Shown here piece by piece: positions 36,100-45,627 of a stretch of DNA of 57,442 nt. The DNA lies in assembly GCA_022567305.1 (NCBI GenBank), contig JADFHF010000023.1:1-57442 (forward strand), in the 5' to 3' direction. A model generated the notes under the pieces. That model did not search any database. It was given only the letters and a program-made list of their open reading frames with translations, and was not told the origin of the DNA. The DNA is from Bacteroidota bacterium (GTDB taxonomy: Bacteria; Bacteroidota; Rhodothermia; Rhodothermales; UBA10348). Position 1 is the stretch's first letter; each line of letters opens with the position of its first letter. The translations under genes were made by a program, and so were the position numbers.

Positions 36100-38742
36100 T
36101 TACGAGGCGATTTCTTTCTCCGCTTCCTCGGTGGCGAGCGATTCAAAAACCAATCCATCACCCGCATCGGCCACATCGATTCGCAATCGATGTCCGGCCT
36201 GGATCCATCCGGAAAGCAATTCCTCTGCCAGCTTGTTGGTAATCTGACGCTGAATCACTCGTTTAAGGGGTCTCGCACCAAAAGCCGGATCGAATCCTTT
36301 GTTGGCTAAGAAGTCCTTGGCGCGATCCGTGAGTTCCAGATCGATATCGTTACTTTTTTTAGCCAGCCGTCGAATCCGCTCGAACTGGATTTCGGCAATC
36401 TCTCTGATTTCGTCCCGACCCAACTGCTGGAATACGACGACCTCGTCGACACGATTGAGAAATTCAGGTCGCATGCGCTCCTTGAGAAGGGCTAACAAAT
36501 CCGCTCGAAGTTTTTCCTTTGAGGCATCGTCCATCTCACCATCACTCGCATCGAACCGCCTCTGGATTAGCTCAGAACCGAGGTTGCTTGTCATGATGAT
36601 GATTGAGTTTTTGAAATCTATCGTTCGCCCCTGATTATCGGTGAGTCGTCCGTCGTCCAATACCTGAAGCAGAATATTGAAGACTTCGGGATGGGCCTTT
36701 TCAATCTCATCCAGTAACACGACGCAGTACGGACGCCGACGAACCAATTCGGTGAGTTGACCGCCTTCTTCGTACCCGACATACCCGGGGGGTGCTCCAA
36801 CCAGACGACTGACCGTGTGCCTCTCCTGATACTCACTCATGTCGATGCGGACCATGGCGTTTTCATCATTGAAGAGAAACTCAGCCAGGGCCTTGGCCAG
36901 CTCGGTTTTTCCGACACCGGTCGATCCCAGGAAAATGAAAGAACCGATCGGTCGATTCTCCTCCTGCAAACCGGCTCGTCCTCGCCGTACAGCATTCGCG
37001 ACGGCGTCAATCGCTTCTCGTTGCCCCACGATTCTCTTCGCAAGATCCTCGTCCATCCGGATGAGTTTTTCACGCTCGCCCTCAAGCATACGGGACACGG
37101 GAATTCCCGTCCATTTGGAAACGATCTCTGCAATGTCTTCTGAGTCGATTTCCTCTTTGAGAAGAGCACCGGCCTTCTGAATTTTATGAAGGCGCTTTTT
37201 ACTCTCCTCGGCTGCCTGTTCGAGCTGAGGGATCTTCCCATAACGAATTTCGGCAACTTCTCCATAATTTCCCTCTCGTTCCATTTTCTCGGCATCAAGC
37301 CGAAGATTTTCGATCTCTTCCTTCGCATCCCGAAGTGTCTGAATGGTCTCTTTTTCCAGATCCCAACGTGCCTTCAGGGCTAATTGCTGCTCTTCAAGAT
37401 TGGCCAACTGCTCAGCAATTTGTCCGAGTTTGGCCTTGTCTTTCTCGCGCCTCATGGCCTCGCGCTCGATTTCAAGTTGCCGGATTTGTCGATCGAGTTG
37501 ATCCAGCTCCTCCGGCATGGAATCAATTTCAATTCGGAGCCTGGCCGCCGATTCATCGATCAGGTCAATCGCCTTGTCCGGAAGAAATCGATCCGCGATG
37601 TATCGCGTGCTGAGCTCAGCCGCCGAGACAAGGGCCCCGTCTGTAATTCGAACTCCATGATGGACTTCATATCGTTCCTTGATGCCCCGAAGAATCGAGA
37701 TGGTGTCCTCGATCGATGGTTCACTGACCAAAACGGTCTGAAATCGGCGCTCGAGAGCCTTGTCCTTCTCGAGGTACTTTCGATATTCGTCCAGCGTAGT
37801 GGCACCGATCGCTCGGAGTTCACCGTTCGCAAGAGCCGGCTTCAGGATATTTGCTGCATCCATGGCGCCTTCGGCACTTCCGGCGCCGACCAGGGTGTGA
37901 ATCTCATCGATAAAGAGAATGACGCGACCCTCTGATTCAGCAATTTCTTTTACAACCGCTTTCAGTCGATCCTCAAATTCGCCTCGAAACTTGGCGCCCG
38001 CAATCAGGGCTCCCATATCCAGGGCCAAAATCTGTTTGTCCTTAAGTCCTTCAGGGACGTCGCCCTGAACGATCCGAATGGCCAATCCTTCTGCAATAGC
38101 CGTTTTACCGACGCCCGGCTCTCCAATCAACACCGGATTGTTTTTTTTGCGCCGAGAGAGGATCTGTAGAACGCGGCGGATCTCGTCGTCCCGCCCAATA
38201 ACCGGATCAATTTTTCCTTTCTCAGCGAGCTGATTCAGATCCCGTGTGTAGCGCTCCAGTGCCTGATAGCGCGATTCGGCATGTTTGTCCGTTGCACTTC
38301 CGCTGCCGCGTACGCTCGACAAGACAGATAGAATGGTATCCTTCGTTACACCGTATTCACGGAGTGCTTCTCCGATCGACTCTTTCGAAGTGGCGAGTGC
38401 AATCAGGAGGTGTTCGGACGCTACGAATTCGTCCTGAAGTAATTCGGCCTCAGCGAGAGCCCGATCGAAAACTTTCTTAGCACTCTCTCCGATGTACTGA
38501 CCTGTAACGCTTGATCCCGTAACTACAGGGAATTTTTCAAGAGCTTGCTCGATGCGGGTCTCGAAAATCGCCGAGTTGGCTTCCAATTTTGATAGAATCG
38601 CCTGGACGACTCCCGCTTCGTCGTCCAGAAATGCTTTCAGAAGATGCGCAGCTTCCAGGTGCTGGTGATTACGCGCGGCAGCAAATTCAGTGGCGTTCTG
38701 AACTGCTTCCTGAGCTTTTAGAGTAAACTTCTGAAGATTCAT
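36100..38742 (-). CDS. clpB: ATP-dependent disaggregase ClpB
   Basis: An 880-residue Hsp100 disaggregase. It has an N-terminal Clp repeat domain (1-145), AAA-1 with Walker [10 protein letters not shown] at 207-215, a long M-domain coiled coil (about 405-530, which separates ClpB from ClpA/ClpC), and AAA-2 with GSTGVGKTE near 604-612 and a C-terminal D2-small domain. It rescues aggregated proteins with DnaK. I looked upstream for a CIRCE element and found none. It converges on the kinase-TPR gene with only 11 bases between stops. Confidence 0.95.
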   Translation of the reverse strand: MNLQKFTLKAQEAVQNATEFAAARNHQHLEAAHLLKAFLDDEAGVVQAILSKLEANSAIFETRIEQALEKFPVVTGSSVTGQYIGESAKKVFDRALAEAELLQDEFVASEHLLIALATSKESIGEALREYGVTKDTILSVLSSVRGSGSATDKHAESRYQALERYTRDLNQLAEKGKIDPVIGRDDEIRRVLQILSRRKKNNPVLIGEPGVGKTAIAEGLAIRIVQGDVPEGLKDKQILALDMGALIAGAKFRGEFEDRLKAVVKEIAESEGRVILFIDEIHTLVGAGSAEGAMDAANILKPALANGELRAIGATTLDEYRKYLEKDKALERRFQTVLVSEPSIEDTISILRGIKERYEVHHGVRITDGALVSAAELSTRYIADRFLPDKAIDLIDESAARLRIEIDSMPEELDQLDRQIRQLEIEREAMRREKDKAKLGQIAEQLANLEEQQLALKARWDLEKETIQTLRDAKEEIENLRLDAEKMEREGNYGEVAEIRYGKIPQLEQAAEESKKRLHKIQKAGALLKEEIDSEDIAEIVSKWTGIPVSRMLEGEREKLIRMDEDLAKRIVGQREAIDAVANAVRRGRAGLQEENRPIGSFIFLGSTGVGKTELAKALAEFLFNDENAMVRIDMSEYQERHTVSRLVGAPPGYVGYEEGGQLTELVRRRPYCVVLLDEIEKAHPEVFNILLQVLDDGRLTDNQGRTIDFKNSIIIMTSNLGSELIQRRFDASDGEMDDASKEKLRADLLALLKERMRPEFLNRVDEVVVFQQLGRDEIREIAEIQFERIRRLAKKSNDIDLELTDRAKDFLANKGFDPAFGARPLKRVIQRQITNKLAEELLSGWIQAGHRLRIDVADAGDGLVFESLATEEAEKEIAS

Positions 38743-38909
38743 GCTTCGTCAATGGTTTTAGCCGGGAAATCCGGTAGATGAACCCCGTTCCCGCCGTTAT
38801 GACAGGAGTTTCCGGTTTTCTTCTTGCCGAATTGGAGTACGAAAAGCATACCAACACGGCAAAAGGTGTCAGTATGGCAGAATCTGAAAGGATGTGATCC
38901 GGATTTAAG

Positions 38910-39980
38910 CTATCGGAGGACCTGAACTCGCACGAAGTCAAGCAGAACGGTGCCCGTACCGTTCAGACGAAATCCTGACGGACCCGCATCCGGAGTCGGG
39001 CCGTGCCCGTGTGCCACAAGCACTTCATCGCCGTAGGCCCGGGCGTGTGCACCGTCGGAAACCACCCGGAAGGTGACCCATCCGGACGGATGGTACGGTT
39101 TGGCATCCAACAGGTGAATATCCCCGTTTTCGCTGCGACCTTGACGCATCTCTCCATTTCCTATCGAAGTGAAATGGTAATTCCGCGCGTCTTCCACGTG
39201 ATGGACGAACATGAGCACACCATCGAATTGATCGACGTTTGCCGCGAAATCAACCTGGATGTCATTCACAGGTTGATCGAACACGAACATGGCAACATGT
39301 CCGTCCGTTGAGAGAGCCAGCACTTCTCCTCGCTCTCCTCCATCCATGATGGACGTCTGGGAGAAGTCTCCAGCGCCAGCCGGGAAGGTCATTGAGGACT
39401 TCCAGGCCGACGAATGGGTGGGTTTCCACGACCAGCCACCGTTCTCCGTGAGAACAGGTGCCGATACGGTTTCCGCAGATAAATCCCCCGGGGCCGCAGG
39501 GACGCCCTGAACTGTATTATCTACTGTTTTTACACCGGCTCCGTACCTGAACACGAGCTGGGCTCCGTGCTCGGCAGTCTGATAAAGGAGAATGAGTCCG
39601 GCGGCAGGAATAACAACCATGGCCACCCAGACGGCCGTTTTCTTTCCAATAGGCGTGAAGTCGATCACGGGCCTGAGAATTGCGAAAACCCCGAAAAACC
39701 ATACGGTCCACAAAGCCAAGTCGGCGTGTTCGGTCAGGACAGCATTGCCTTCCGTCGAGAGAAAAACGAGATCAGCGGCCTGTTTGCCGGCAAGAAATGT
39801 TACGAATACGGCAATCCCACCCAGGACATACAGCAGAACCGCTGCTTGGCGAAAAAACGGTCGCCGGCGTAAAAGGAGTCCCGTCCCATCCAACGCCACG
39901 GCTACAAATAGAAGTGCGATTGGGAAATGAACGAGAAGGGGGTGGATGTTGGGAGCCCATTCAGGAAGAAAGAAATCCAT
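38910..39980 (-). CDS. DUF2231 membrane domain fused to a C-terminal LamG/DUF1080-like domain
   Basis: A 356-residue protein. The N-terminal DUF2231 domain (four hydrophobic helices) begins with the histidine-containing PNIHPLLVHFPIALL and has further helices near RRPFFRQAAVLLYV, LALWTVWFFGVF and VWVAMVVIPAAGLILL. A C-terminal beta-rich region (about 180-356) resembles LamG/concanavalin-type carbohydrate-binding or DUF1080 domains (HVEDARNYHFTSIGNGEMR, GWVTFRVVSDG). DUF2231 proteins may bind haem or participate in redox at the membrane. The start at 39980 (MDFFLPEWAPN) is preferred over 40028, which adds 16 untypical residues. Confidence 0.7.
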   Translation of the reverse strand: MDFFLPEWAPNIHPLLVHFPIALLFVAVALDGTGLLLRRRPFFRQAAVLLYVLGGIAVFVTFLAGKQAADLVFLSTEGNAVLTEHADLALWTVWFFGVFAILRPVIDFTPIGKKTAVWVAMVVIPAAGLILLYQTAEHGAQLVFRYGAGVKTVDNTVQGVPAAPGDLSAETVSAPVLTENGGWSWKPTHSSAWKSSMTFPAGAGDFSQTSIMDGGERGEVLALSTDGHVAMFVFDQPVNDIQVDFAANVDQFDGVLMFVHHVEDARNYHFTSIGNGEMRQGRSENGDIHLLDAKPYHPSGWVTFRVVSDGAHARAYGDEVLVAHGHGPTPDAGPSGFRLNGTGTVLLDFVRVQVLR

Positions 39981-40116
39981 TTGCAGGAAATGTTTGATTC
40001 CAACGATTATGGTGATGAACGAATTCAATCATGGGATGTTACGCCCCGATGGAACTCTGTTTTTGGCGAAGGTGTAATGCTGCCTCTTTACCCGTCACGC
40101 GGCTTAATTCTACGAA

Positions 40117-40419
40117 ATGGGCACCAAAGCAACCAAAATCCCGGATAACCATGGTGCTTCAGACGAATGGTGGACCAATTTTAGGCGACTGCTTGAGGAT
40201 CAGTCTGACTGGCCGACCGAATACCTGTACAAATTCATCGTTCCGAAGGCCGGATTGGAAGCCTTGAAAAAGATATTTGGCGACGCAAAAATCATCGTTC
40301 GGGCCTCAAAAAGAGGGAATTACATCAGCGTGACATCTAGGCTGCCTGCCAGTTCTCCCGACGAGGTGATAGCCGTATATAAGGACGCCGGCAAGATCGA
40401 GGGGGTTATTTCACTCTGA
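40117..40419 (+). CDS. DUF493 family protein
   Basis: A 100-residue protein of the DUF493/YbeD-like family. The compact alpha-beta core reads YLYKFIVPKAGLEALKKIFGDAKIIVRASKRGNYISVTSRLPASSPDEVIAVYKDAGKIEGVI in conserved blocks. E. coli YbeD is linked to lipoate metabolism regulation, but the function is not settled. It is the first of two plus-strand genes (amidohydrolase follows), divergent from the DUF2231 fusion gene. Confidence 0.8.
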   Translation: MGTKATKIPDNHGASDEWWTNFRRLLEDQSDWPTEYLYKFIVPKAGLEALKKIFGDAKIIVRASKRGNYISVTSRLPASSPDEVIAVYKDAGKIEGVISL

Positions 40420-40512
40420 GGCGTTGTATGACGGTGAGACATCGACCGGTTGAAATCCTTTTCGTATTCCGCTATTCTCAGTTTTACACACCGGGTCTTA
40501 CCCATATCTCCA

Positions 40513-41772
40513 ATGAAAAAACTGCTGCCTGCCATTCTTCTGCTGATCCTCATCCGGCCCGCACTGAGTCAGGACTACATCTTGAAACCGGATCGCGTAT
40601 TCGATGGACAGTCTATGCATGAAGGATGGCAGGTTGCCGTAACCGGGGATCGCATTTCGTACGTGGGCCCCGAAGCTTTGATAAACGCCGGAGCCTCCCC
40701 TGAAATCATCGAGCTTACCGGAATGACGTTGTCGCCGGGGCTGATCGAAGGACATTCCCACGTTTTACTTCATCCGTACGACGAGGCATCCTGGAATGAT
40801 CAGGTACTCAAGGAATCCAGAACGGAGCGTGTTGCAAGAGCGACGAACCATGTGCGAAATACGGTTCTGGCAGGGTTTACAACCATCCGAGATCTCGGCT
40901 CGGAGGGTGCTGACTATGCCGACGTAGGCATTAAACGATCGATCGAGAAAGGAATTATCGTGGGTCCAAGGATGCTCGTGGCCGGGCGGGCTCTGGTTGC
41001 AACGGGCAGCTACGGACCGAAGGGATTCCATCCAGATTTCGAAGTCCCGCTCGGCGCCGAACCGGCTGATGGAGTAGATGCGCTGATTCGGGCTACGCGA
41101 GATCAGATCGGCAAAGGGGCAGATCTGATTAAGATCTATGCGGATTATCGGTGGGGTCCGAACGGCGAGGCCATGCCCACTTATTCCGTCAGTGAGATCA
41201 AGCTCATCGTGGAAACCGCGACAGCCAGCGGACGCCCGGTCGTGGCTCATGCCGCGACGGCACAGGGAATGACGAATGCGATTCTCGGTGGAGTGGAAAC
41301 CATAGAACATGGCGACGGGGCATCCGATGAGGTTTTCGCTCTCATGAAAGAACATGGAGTCGTCTGGTATCCTACACTTGCCGCTGTTGAAGCCATCTCC
41401 TCATATGCCGGATGGCGAAAAGGTGTTGATCCGGATCCGCCTCGCATCGTGCAAAAGAAGGCCTTGTTTCTGAGAGCGCTCGATTCGGGAATCAGGATCG
41501 GGTTGGGAAGCGACGTAGGTGTTTTCACTCACGGAGAGAATGCCTGGGAGTTAGAGCTTCTTGTGGAATACGGAATGACTCCTCTGGAGGCAATGCGTGC
41601 CGCGACGTCAGTAAATGCGGAAGTATTCCATCTTCCTGACCTTGGAATGATTCGATTCAGAATGCTGGCCGACCTGGTAGCCATGCGAGGAGACCCGACT
41701 GCGGATATCAGTGCGACGAGAAAAATCGAGTGGGTGATGAAAAGCGGTCGGATCCTGAAGCGACCCCACTAG
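40513..41772 (+). CDS. Secreted amidohydrolase, imidazolonepropionase-like family
   Basis: A 419-residue metal-dependent amidohydrolase with an N-terminal signal peptide (KKLLPAILLLILIRPALS). The TIM-barrel metal ligands H81 and H83 are in EGHSHV, with a probable carbamylated lysine in GADLIKIYADY and further histidines near VAHAATAQG and HGDG. This is typical of periplasmic peptidase-like amidohydrolases (Xaa-Pro or cyclic amide hydrolysis). The substrate is unknown. The start at 40513 gives a normal signal peptide, whereas a start at 40450 would add 21 residues of poor coding quality. Confidence 0.85.
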   Translation: MKKLLPAILLLILIRPALSQDYILKPDRVFDGQSMHEGWQVAVTGDRISYVGPEALINAGASPEIIELTGMTLSPGLIEGHSHVLLHPYDEASWNDQVLKESRTERVARATNHVRNTVLAGFTTIRDLGSEGADYADVGIKRSIEKGIIVGPRMLVAGRALVATGSYGPKGFHPDFEVPLGAEPADGVDALIRATRDQIGKGADLIKIYADYRWGPNGEAMPTYSVSEIKLIVETATASGRPVVAHAATAQGMTNAILGGVETIEHGDGASDEVFALMKEHGVVWYPTLAAVEAISSYAGWRKGVDPDPPRIVQKKALFLRALDSGIRIGLGSDVGVFTHGENAWELELLVEYGMTPLEAMRAATSVNAEVFHLPDLGMIRFRMLADLVAMRGDPTADISATRKIEWVMKSGRILKRPH

Positions 41773-41784
41773 AAAAACGATCGA

Positions 41785-42015
41785 CTACAGCTCCTTCAAA
41801 ATTCGGAGCTCGAGCCAGTTTACGGTGCCGGCGCTCGGGACGTCCAACTGAGATGTCTTAATCTCTACGTTGAGCTTTTGCCGTTCAGCCTGAATGAACA
41901 GATGGTTCAGCTCATCGATTCTATGCCTTAGTTCTTTCGCCAGGAGATAGTCCTTGTCGCGAAGCAACTGATCGACGAGCTTGTCTACGTCCCCGATTCC
42001 CGATTCCTGCTCCAT
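41785..42015 (-). CDS. Small coiled-coil hypothetical protein
   Basis: A 76-residue protein I do not recognise. It is mostly a predicted amphipathic helix with heptad-like Leu/Ile spacing (GDVDKLVDQLLRDKDYLLAKELRHRIDELNHLFIQAE), followed by a short beta-prone tail. Codon use and length are consistent with a gene. It lies after the tonB-like genes on the same strand and converges with the amidohydrolase, separated by 12 bases. The function is unknown. Confidence 0.55.
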   Translation of the reverse strand: MEQESGIGDVDKLVDQLLRDKDYLLAKELRHRIDELNHLFIQAERQKLNVEIKTSQLDVPSAGTVNWLELRILKEL

Positions 42016-42193
42016 ATTTGCCTTTCTACTCCTTTAAGGCAGTTTGGGATGATGAGTCGACTCTCTTCTATTAACGCAAGAATACACCTAATTCGCTCTT
42101 TTCCCCAGTTGCGTGGCACCGTTCAACTCCTAATTACCTGGGCGCCGGCGAAGCCACTTGTCCAGGCAACTCGCCAACCCCAAAGGATCGTCC

Positions 42194-42230
42194 AAAAAAA
42201 GCCCGTAACGTGTGTGCGCACCGGACTTTT
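42194..42230 (-). terminator. Terminator for the minus-strand TonB-like gene
   Basis: Read on the minus strand, AAAAGTCCG pairs with CGGGCTTTT (plus-strand 42222-42230 with 42197-42205), a 9-bp stem with one G-T pair followed by more T residues. The 16-base loop contains the self-complementary GTGCGCAC. It starts 32 bases after the stop of the downstream tonB-like gene. The rest of the 42016-42261 gap holds nothing else I can name. Confidence 0.65.
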
Positions 42231-42261
42231 CGGGGTTTTTCGAAGAAAGGAATCGTCTACA

Positions 42262-42915
42262 CTACTTCAGTTTGAACGTAACAGGGAGTGACATTTTCAC
42301 TTTGACTGCCTTTCCCCTCTGCCTGCCGGGCGTAAACTTTGCCGAAAGGATTCCTTTGATGGCTTCCTCGTCGCAGCCAGCCCCAATACCTCGGGTAATG
42401 ACTGCATCGGTGACATTTCCGTTTTCATCGACGATGAACTGAACGAAAACCCGTCCTTCAACGCCGGCTTTCTTCGCAATTTCCGGGTATTTAATCCTGG
42501 CCTGAAGCCCTGAGAGTCCACCGATCAGCTGGGGAGGCTCTTCCACAATGACGAAAATTTCTGGTTCCGGCTCCTCTTCCACGGCCGGCGGCGGAGGAGG
42601 CAGGTCCACCACTTCGTCTATATCAAGAAAAGCGTCCAGATCGAGTTCATCGTCTTCGAGTACCTCATCATTGGGCACTTCGACAGGAACAGGCGGACGC
42701 GGTGGTGGCGGTGGTTTCTCGATCTGTTCTGTTTGCTGGATTTCCTCCATTTGTACGACTTCCTGATCCATAAGCTGAACGTCAAAAGAGTCGTTTACCG
42801 TCATATCCAGATTGAATGCGATAATGAGGAGCGACAGCGTAATGATCATGCCGATTTCGACATAGATTGGATAACGCTGCCGTAAATCCGCCTCGTCGGT
42901 CTTGCGTAGTGCCAT
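42262..42915 (-). CDS. TonB-family energy transducer, proline-rich
   Basis: A 217-residue inner-membrane protein. One transmembrane segment (about 18-36) is followed by a proline-rich periplasmic stretch (KPPPPPRPPVPVEVP at about 67-82 and DLPPPPP) and a C-terminal TonB domain (about 125-217) with PPQLIGGLSGLQARIKYPE and VFVQFIVDENG. It probably couples the proton-motive force, via ExbB/ExbD, to TonB-dependent receptors. No exbB or exbD gene is in the window. It is a close paralogue of the upstream gene, with 149 bases between them. Confidence 0.88.
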   Translation of the reverse strand: MALRKTDEADLRQRYPIYVEIGMIITLSLLIIAFNLDMTVNDSFDVQLMDQEVVQMEEIQQTEQIEKPPPPPRPPVPVEVPNDEVLEDDELDLDAFLDIDEVVDLPPPPPAVEEEPEPEIFVIVEEPPQLIGGLSGLQARIKYPEIAKKAGVEGRVFVQFIVDENGNVTDAVITRGIGAGCDEEAIKGILSAKFTPGRQRGKAVKVKMSLPVTFKLK

Positions 42916-43064
42916 AACGGTCTAACAGGGACTAGGTGAACGGGAAGGCCGAAAAGTACGGCTATCTGGTTGAAAACACCAGCCCATTTCTCGCATCCGG
43001 GATCGTGTCTTTGTATTGAAGACCCTTTTCCCAGGTCAAAGTTTCTCAATGATCGCCCATCGCT

Positions 43065-43577
43065 CTAACTGAGGCGAAAGGAGACGGGAATAGACATTTT
43101 TACTCGAACCGATTCGCCTTTCAGGGTACCGGGCACGAACCTGGACTCGCCGAGCGCGCGAACAGCCTCTTCATCACAACCGCCTCCGAGGCCCCGCGTG
43201 ATAACAATATTTGAGACACTGCCATCTGGCTCAACGACAAATTGTAAAAATACACGTCCCTCAATTCCGGCTATTTTAGCCATCTCCGGATATTGTATGC
43301 GATTCTGTAGGACTTCCAGTCCACCGATCAGTTGAGGAGGGGAGTCGACCATTCTGTAAATCTTGGAATCGGCCCGAACTTCGGTATGAATTTCCACGGC
43401 CAGTTGGGTCGTGGAATGGTGAGGCGCCCGATGCTGAATAAAATGCCAAGCATTTCCGAACCAGCCGAAGCTGAGTGAGAGGGTAACTACGAGCGTGCCA
43501 ATAGCAAATGCCATGAGGGTTCGCGGTGAAAACCGGTGCGATAATCTAGGAGATTCCGGATGGGGATTCTCGGACAT
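43065..43577 (-). CDS. TonB C-terminal-domain protein lacking a proline linker
   Basis: A 170-residue protein. One transmembrane helix (about 20-40) leads almost directly to a C-terminal TonB domain (about 75-170) very similar to the neighbouring paralogue (PPQLIGGLEVLQNRIQYPEMAK, VFLQFVVEPDG, ITRGLGGGCDEEA). The intervening region is short and has no proline-rich spacer, so reach across the periplasm is doubtful. It may work with a different receptor, act as a regulator, or be a diverged duplicate. Confidence 0.84.
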   Translation of the reverse strand: MSENPHPESPRLSHRFSPRTLMAFAIGTLVVTLSLSFGWFGNAWHFIQHRAPHHSTTQLAVEIHTEVRADSKIYRMVDSPPQLIGGLEVLQNRIQYPEMAKIAGIEGRVFLQFVVEPDGSVSNIVITRGLGGGCDEEAVRALGESRFVPGTLKGESVRVKMSIPVSFRLS

Positions 43578-43656
43578 GACTCGATCTGAATTTTGATGAA
43601 GTAGCGTGAGTTAGACGGGCCCGCGGTACACTTACAAGATAGACCGGCGAGCCACC

Positions 43657-44037
43657 TCAAAGTTGCTCATCGTTTCGGCCCCTACGTTGATCCCAGTAAA
43701 TCCAAACGAGTGTCCCCAGACCAAAACCTATAGCGTCAGCAATGGCGTCGTAAAGCGTCATTTGTCTTCCAAAAGGAAGGATACTCTGATACAGTTCGGT
43801 TAGGGGAGCAAAAGCAAGTCCTGAGACCAAAACGAGGACGATCATACGAGTGCTGTGGGCCGATAGAGCTCGCATCCACAGCAGGGCCAAACCAAAGAAG
43901 AGTCCCGCGTGGCCGAGCTTATCGTAGTTCCAAACCGGACTTGATGGAAGGCGATTGGACGGGATTGTAAGCAGGAGAAGAATGAATGCCGTCCATGCCA
44001 AAGCCATCGCAAGAGGCTTCCACTCAGATTTGGACAT
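43657..44037 (-). CDS. VanZ family membrane protein
   Basis: A 126-residue protein with four hydrophobic helices of the VanZ family. Conserved features include DKLGHAGLFFGLALL, a TELYQS loop with R/Q residues, and DAIADAIGFGLG where relatives have D-A-x-A-N-x-x-G. Best-known members influence teicoplanin resistance in Gram-positives, but most Gram-negative members have no known role. It lies three bases after the nnrD/E gene, so it is likely co-transcribed. Confidence 0.82.
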   Translation of the reverse strand: MSKSEWKPLAMALAWTAFILLLLTIPSNRLPSSPVWNYDKLGHAGLFFGLALLWMRALSAHSTRMIVLVLVSGLAFAPLTELYQSILPFGRQMTLYDAIADAIGFGLGTLVWIYWDQRRGRNDEQL

Positions 44038-44040
44038 GGA

Positions 44041-45627
44041 TCAATCGGGATGGGTGAGAAAATCAGGTATCATGGCGAGTAGGTCGCCCGCCATCATTGA
44101 GCTCATGGAATGCTCCAGAGCGTACTTGTCGGCTAGCGCGCCACCGATGTGGATGCCAGCCGTTGCGGCTTCGAGGGGTGAAAGGCCTTGTGCCAGAAGC
44201 CCTGCCACCATACCCGACAAAACGTCTCCAGATCCCGCCGTCGCTGCCGCAGGATTCCCCGTGTCATTAATAATTACATCTCCATTCGGAGCGGCCGTTA
44301 CGGAAGGCATCCCCTTCAACAGTACGATCACGTTCCACTCTGTAGCGAACGCCCTCGCGGCTCGAATCGGCGACTCATTTATCGAGCGGTCTCCGTTCTT
44401 AGAGAGTAATTCGAACTCACCCGAATGCGGCGTGAAGATCCACTTTCCATGGGCGTTGCTTCTGACAAATTCTTTCTCACCAATCAGCGCAAACAACCCA
44501 TCCGCATCAATCACCACGGGCATGGAAGCCTGTTTAAGTACCTCGACTACGAGTTCTTTGGCTACCGGATTCCGCCCAAGCCCAGGTCCAATCAGGAGTG
44601 ACTTGGCCTTTACCCATCTATTACCCAAATCGGAAATCATCTGCTCCACATTCCAATTCGCACCGTTGCGTCGAAGCGGTGCTACCGGGATTTCGGTCAG
44701 TTTTTCTGAGAGAATCGGGGCGATTTCATCCGGGCAAACGACCCCTACGTAGCCGCTCCCGATCCTAGCGGCAGCAGTGGCTGCAAGCACTGGAGCACCC
44801 GTAAAATTCTCAGAACCACCAATGACGATCGTCGGCCCGGTGGCATATTTGTGTGCTTTTCTGGCTCTGGCGGGCAGAAGCGCCGTCACGTATTCCCGTT
44901 GACATAGGCGCATACGGCCGTCGTCCGTGGAAACCTCGTCCAGAATATGATGGGGAATTCCGATTTCCGCGACCAGGACAGCTCCTGCATAATCCGGACC
45001 GTCTCCTACGAGGAGACCCGACTTGATCGCGGCCATCGTTATCGTTACATCGGCCCGGACCGCAGTGCCGAGCACACGACCGGTATCCGCGTCAAGACCA
45101 CTGGGCAGGTCAACGGCAAGGACCGGGACCGTCTGTTGATTGAGCCAATCAATGACACCTGCAACGGGCTCGCGAATTTGATTGGAAATACCCGTTCCAA
45201 GAAGAGCATCGATGTAGAGATCTCCACCGGAGAGCGAGTCCAACGAGTCTAATTCGTCCGACCGAAGGATTCGGAGGCCATCTTCTTTGGCCACGATCTG
45301 CTCTAACAGATCGAAGTGTGCTTTGGCGTTTCCGACCAGATTCTCGGGATCGCTCGTCAGGTAAACATCCACGTCGATTCCAGCCTGATGAAGCACACGC
45401 GCTGCGACGAATCCGTCGCCGCCATTATTTCCCTTTCCGCAGAGGCAAATCGTAATCCCTGGATCTTCCTCGTCGAGCATGAACATGGCCTCTTCGGCAA
45501 CCGCTCGACCGGCAACTTCCATGAGCGTAAATCCAGGGATCCCGAGCTCTTCGATCGCGCGACGATCCGCTTCGCGCATGGCTGCAGCAGTCAATACGGG
45601 AGTTAGGAATTGAATTGGTTTAATCAA
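44041..45627 (-). CDS. nnr: Bifunctional NAD(P)H-hydrate epimerase and ADP-dependent dehydratase
   Basis: A 528-residue repair enzyme. The N-terminal NnrE epimerase (YjeF_N) domain (about 10-220) has CGKGNNGGDGFVAARVL. The C-terminal NnrD dehydratase, a ribokinase-fold domain (about 240-520), has GSGDVLSGMVAGLLAQGLSPLEA with the catalytic aspartate in GSGD. It restores NADH and NADPH damaged by hydration. Its start overlaps the preceding lipoprotein stop by eight bases, suggesting translational coupling. VanZ follows. Confidence 0.94.
   Translation of the reverse strand: MIKPIQFLTPVLTAAAMREADRRAIEELGIPGFTLMEVAGRAVAEEAMFMLDEEDPGITICLCGKGNNGGDGFVAARVLHQAGIDVDVYLTSDPENLVGNAKAHFDLLEQIVAKEDGLRILRSDELDSLDSLSGGDLYIDALLGTGISNQIREPVAGVIDWLNQQTVPVLAVDLPSGLDADTGRVLGTAVRADVTITMAAIKSGLLVGDGPDYAGAVLVAEIGIPHHILDEVSTDDGRMRLCQREYVTALLPARARKAHKYATGPTIVIGGSENFTGAPVLAATAAARIGSGYVGVVCPDEIAPILSEKLTEIPVAPLRRNGANWNVEQMISDLGNRWVKAKSLLIGPGLGRNPVAKELVVEVLKQASMPVVIDADGLFALIGEKEFVRSNAHGKWIFTPHSGEFELLSKNGDRSINESPIRAARAFATEWNVIVLLKGMPSVTAAPNGDVIINDTGNPAAATAGSGDVLSGMVAGLLAQGLSPLEAATAGIHIGGALADKYALEHSMSSMMAGDLLAMIPDFLTHPD

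Noticed and set aside
38743-38909. CIRCE or heat-shock operator upstream of clpB
   Set aside because: No TTAGCACTC-N9-GAGTGCTAA pattern; only loosely promoter-like sequence that I could not align to a consensus.
42548-42766. Ser/Gly-rich open frame opposite the TonB gene
   Set aside because: It is the antisense of the Pro-rich and Glu-rich spacer of the TonB protein, not an independent gene.
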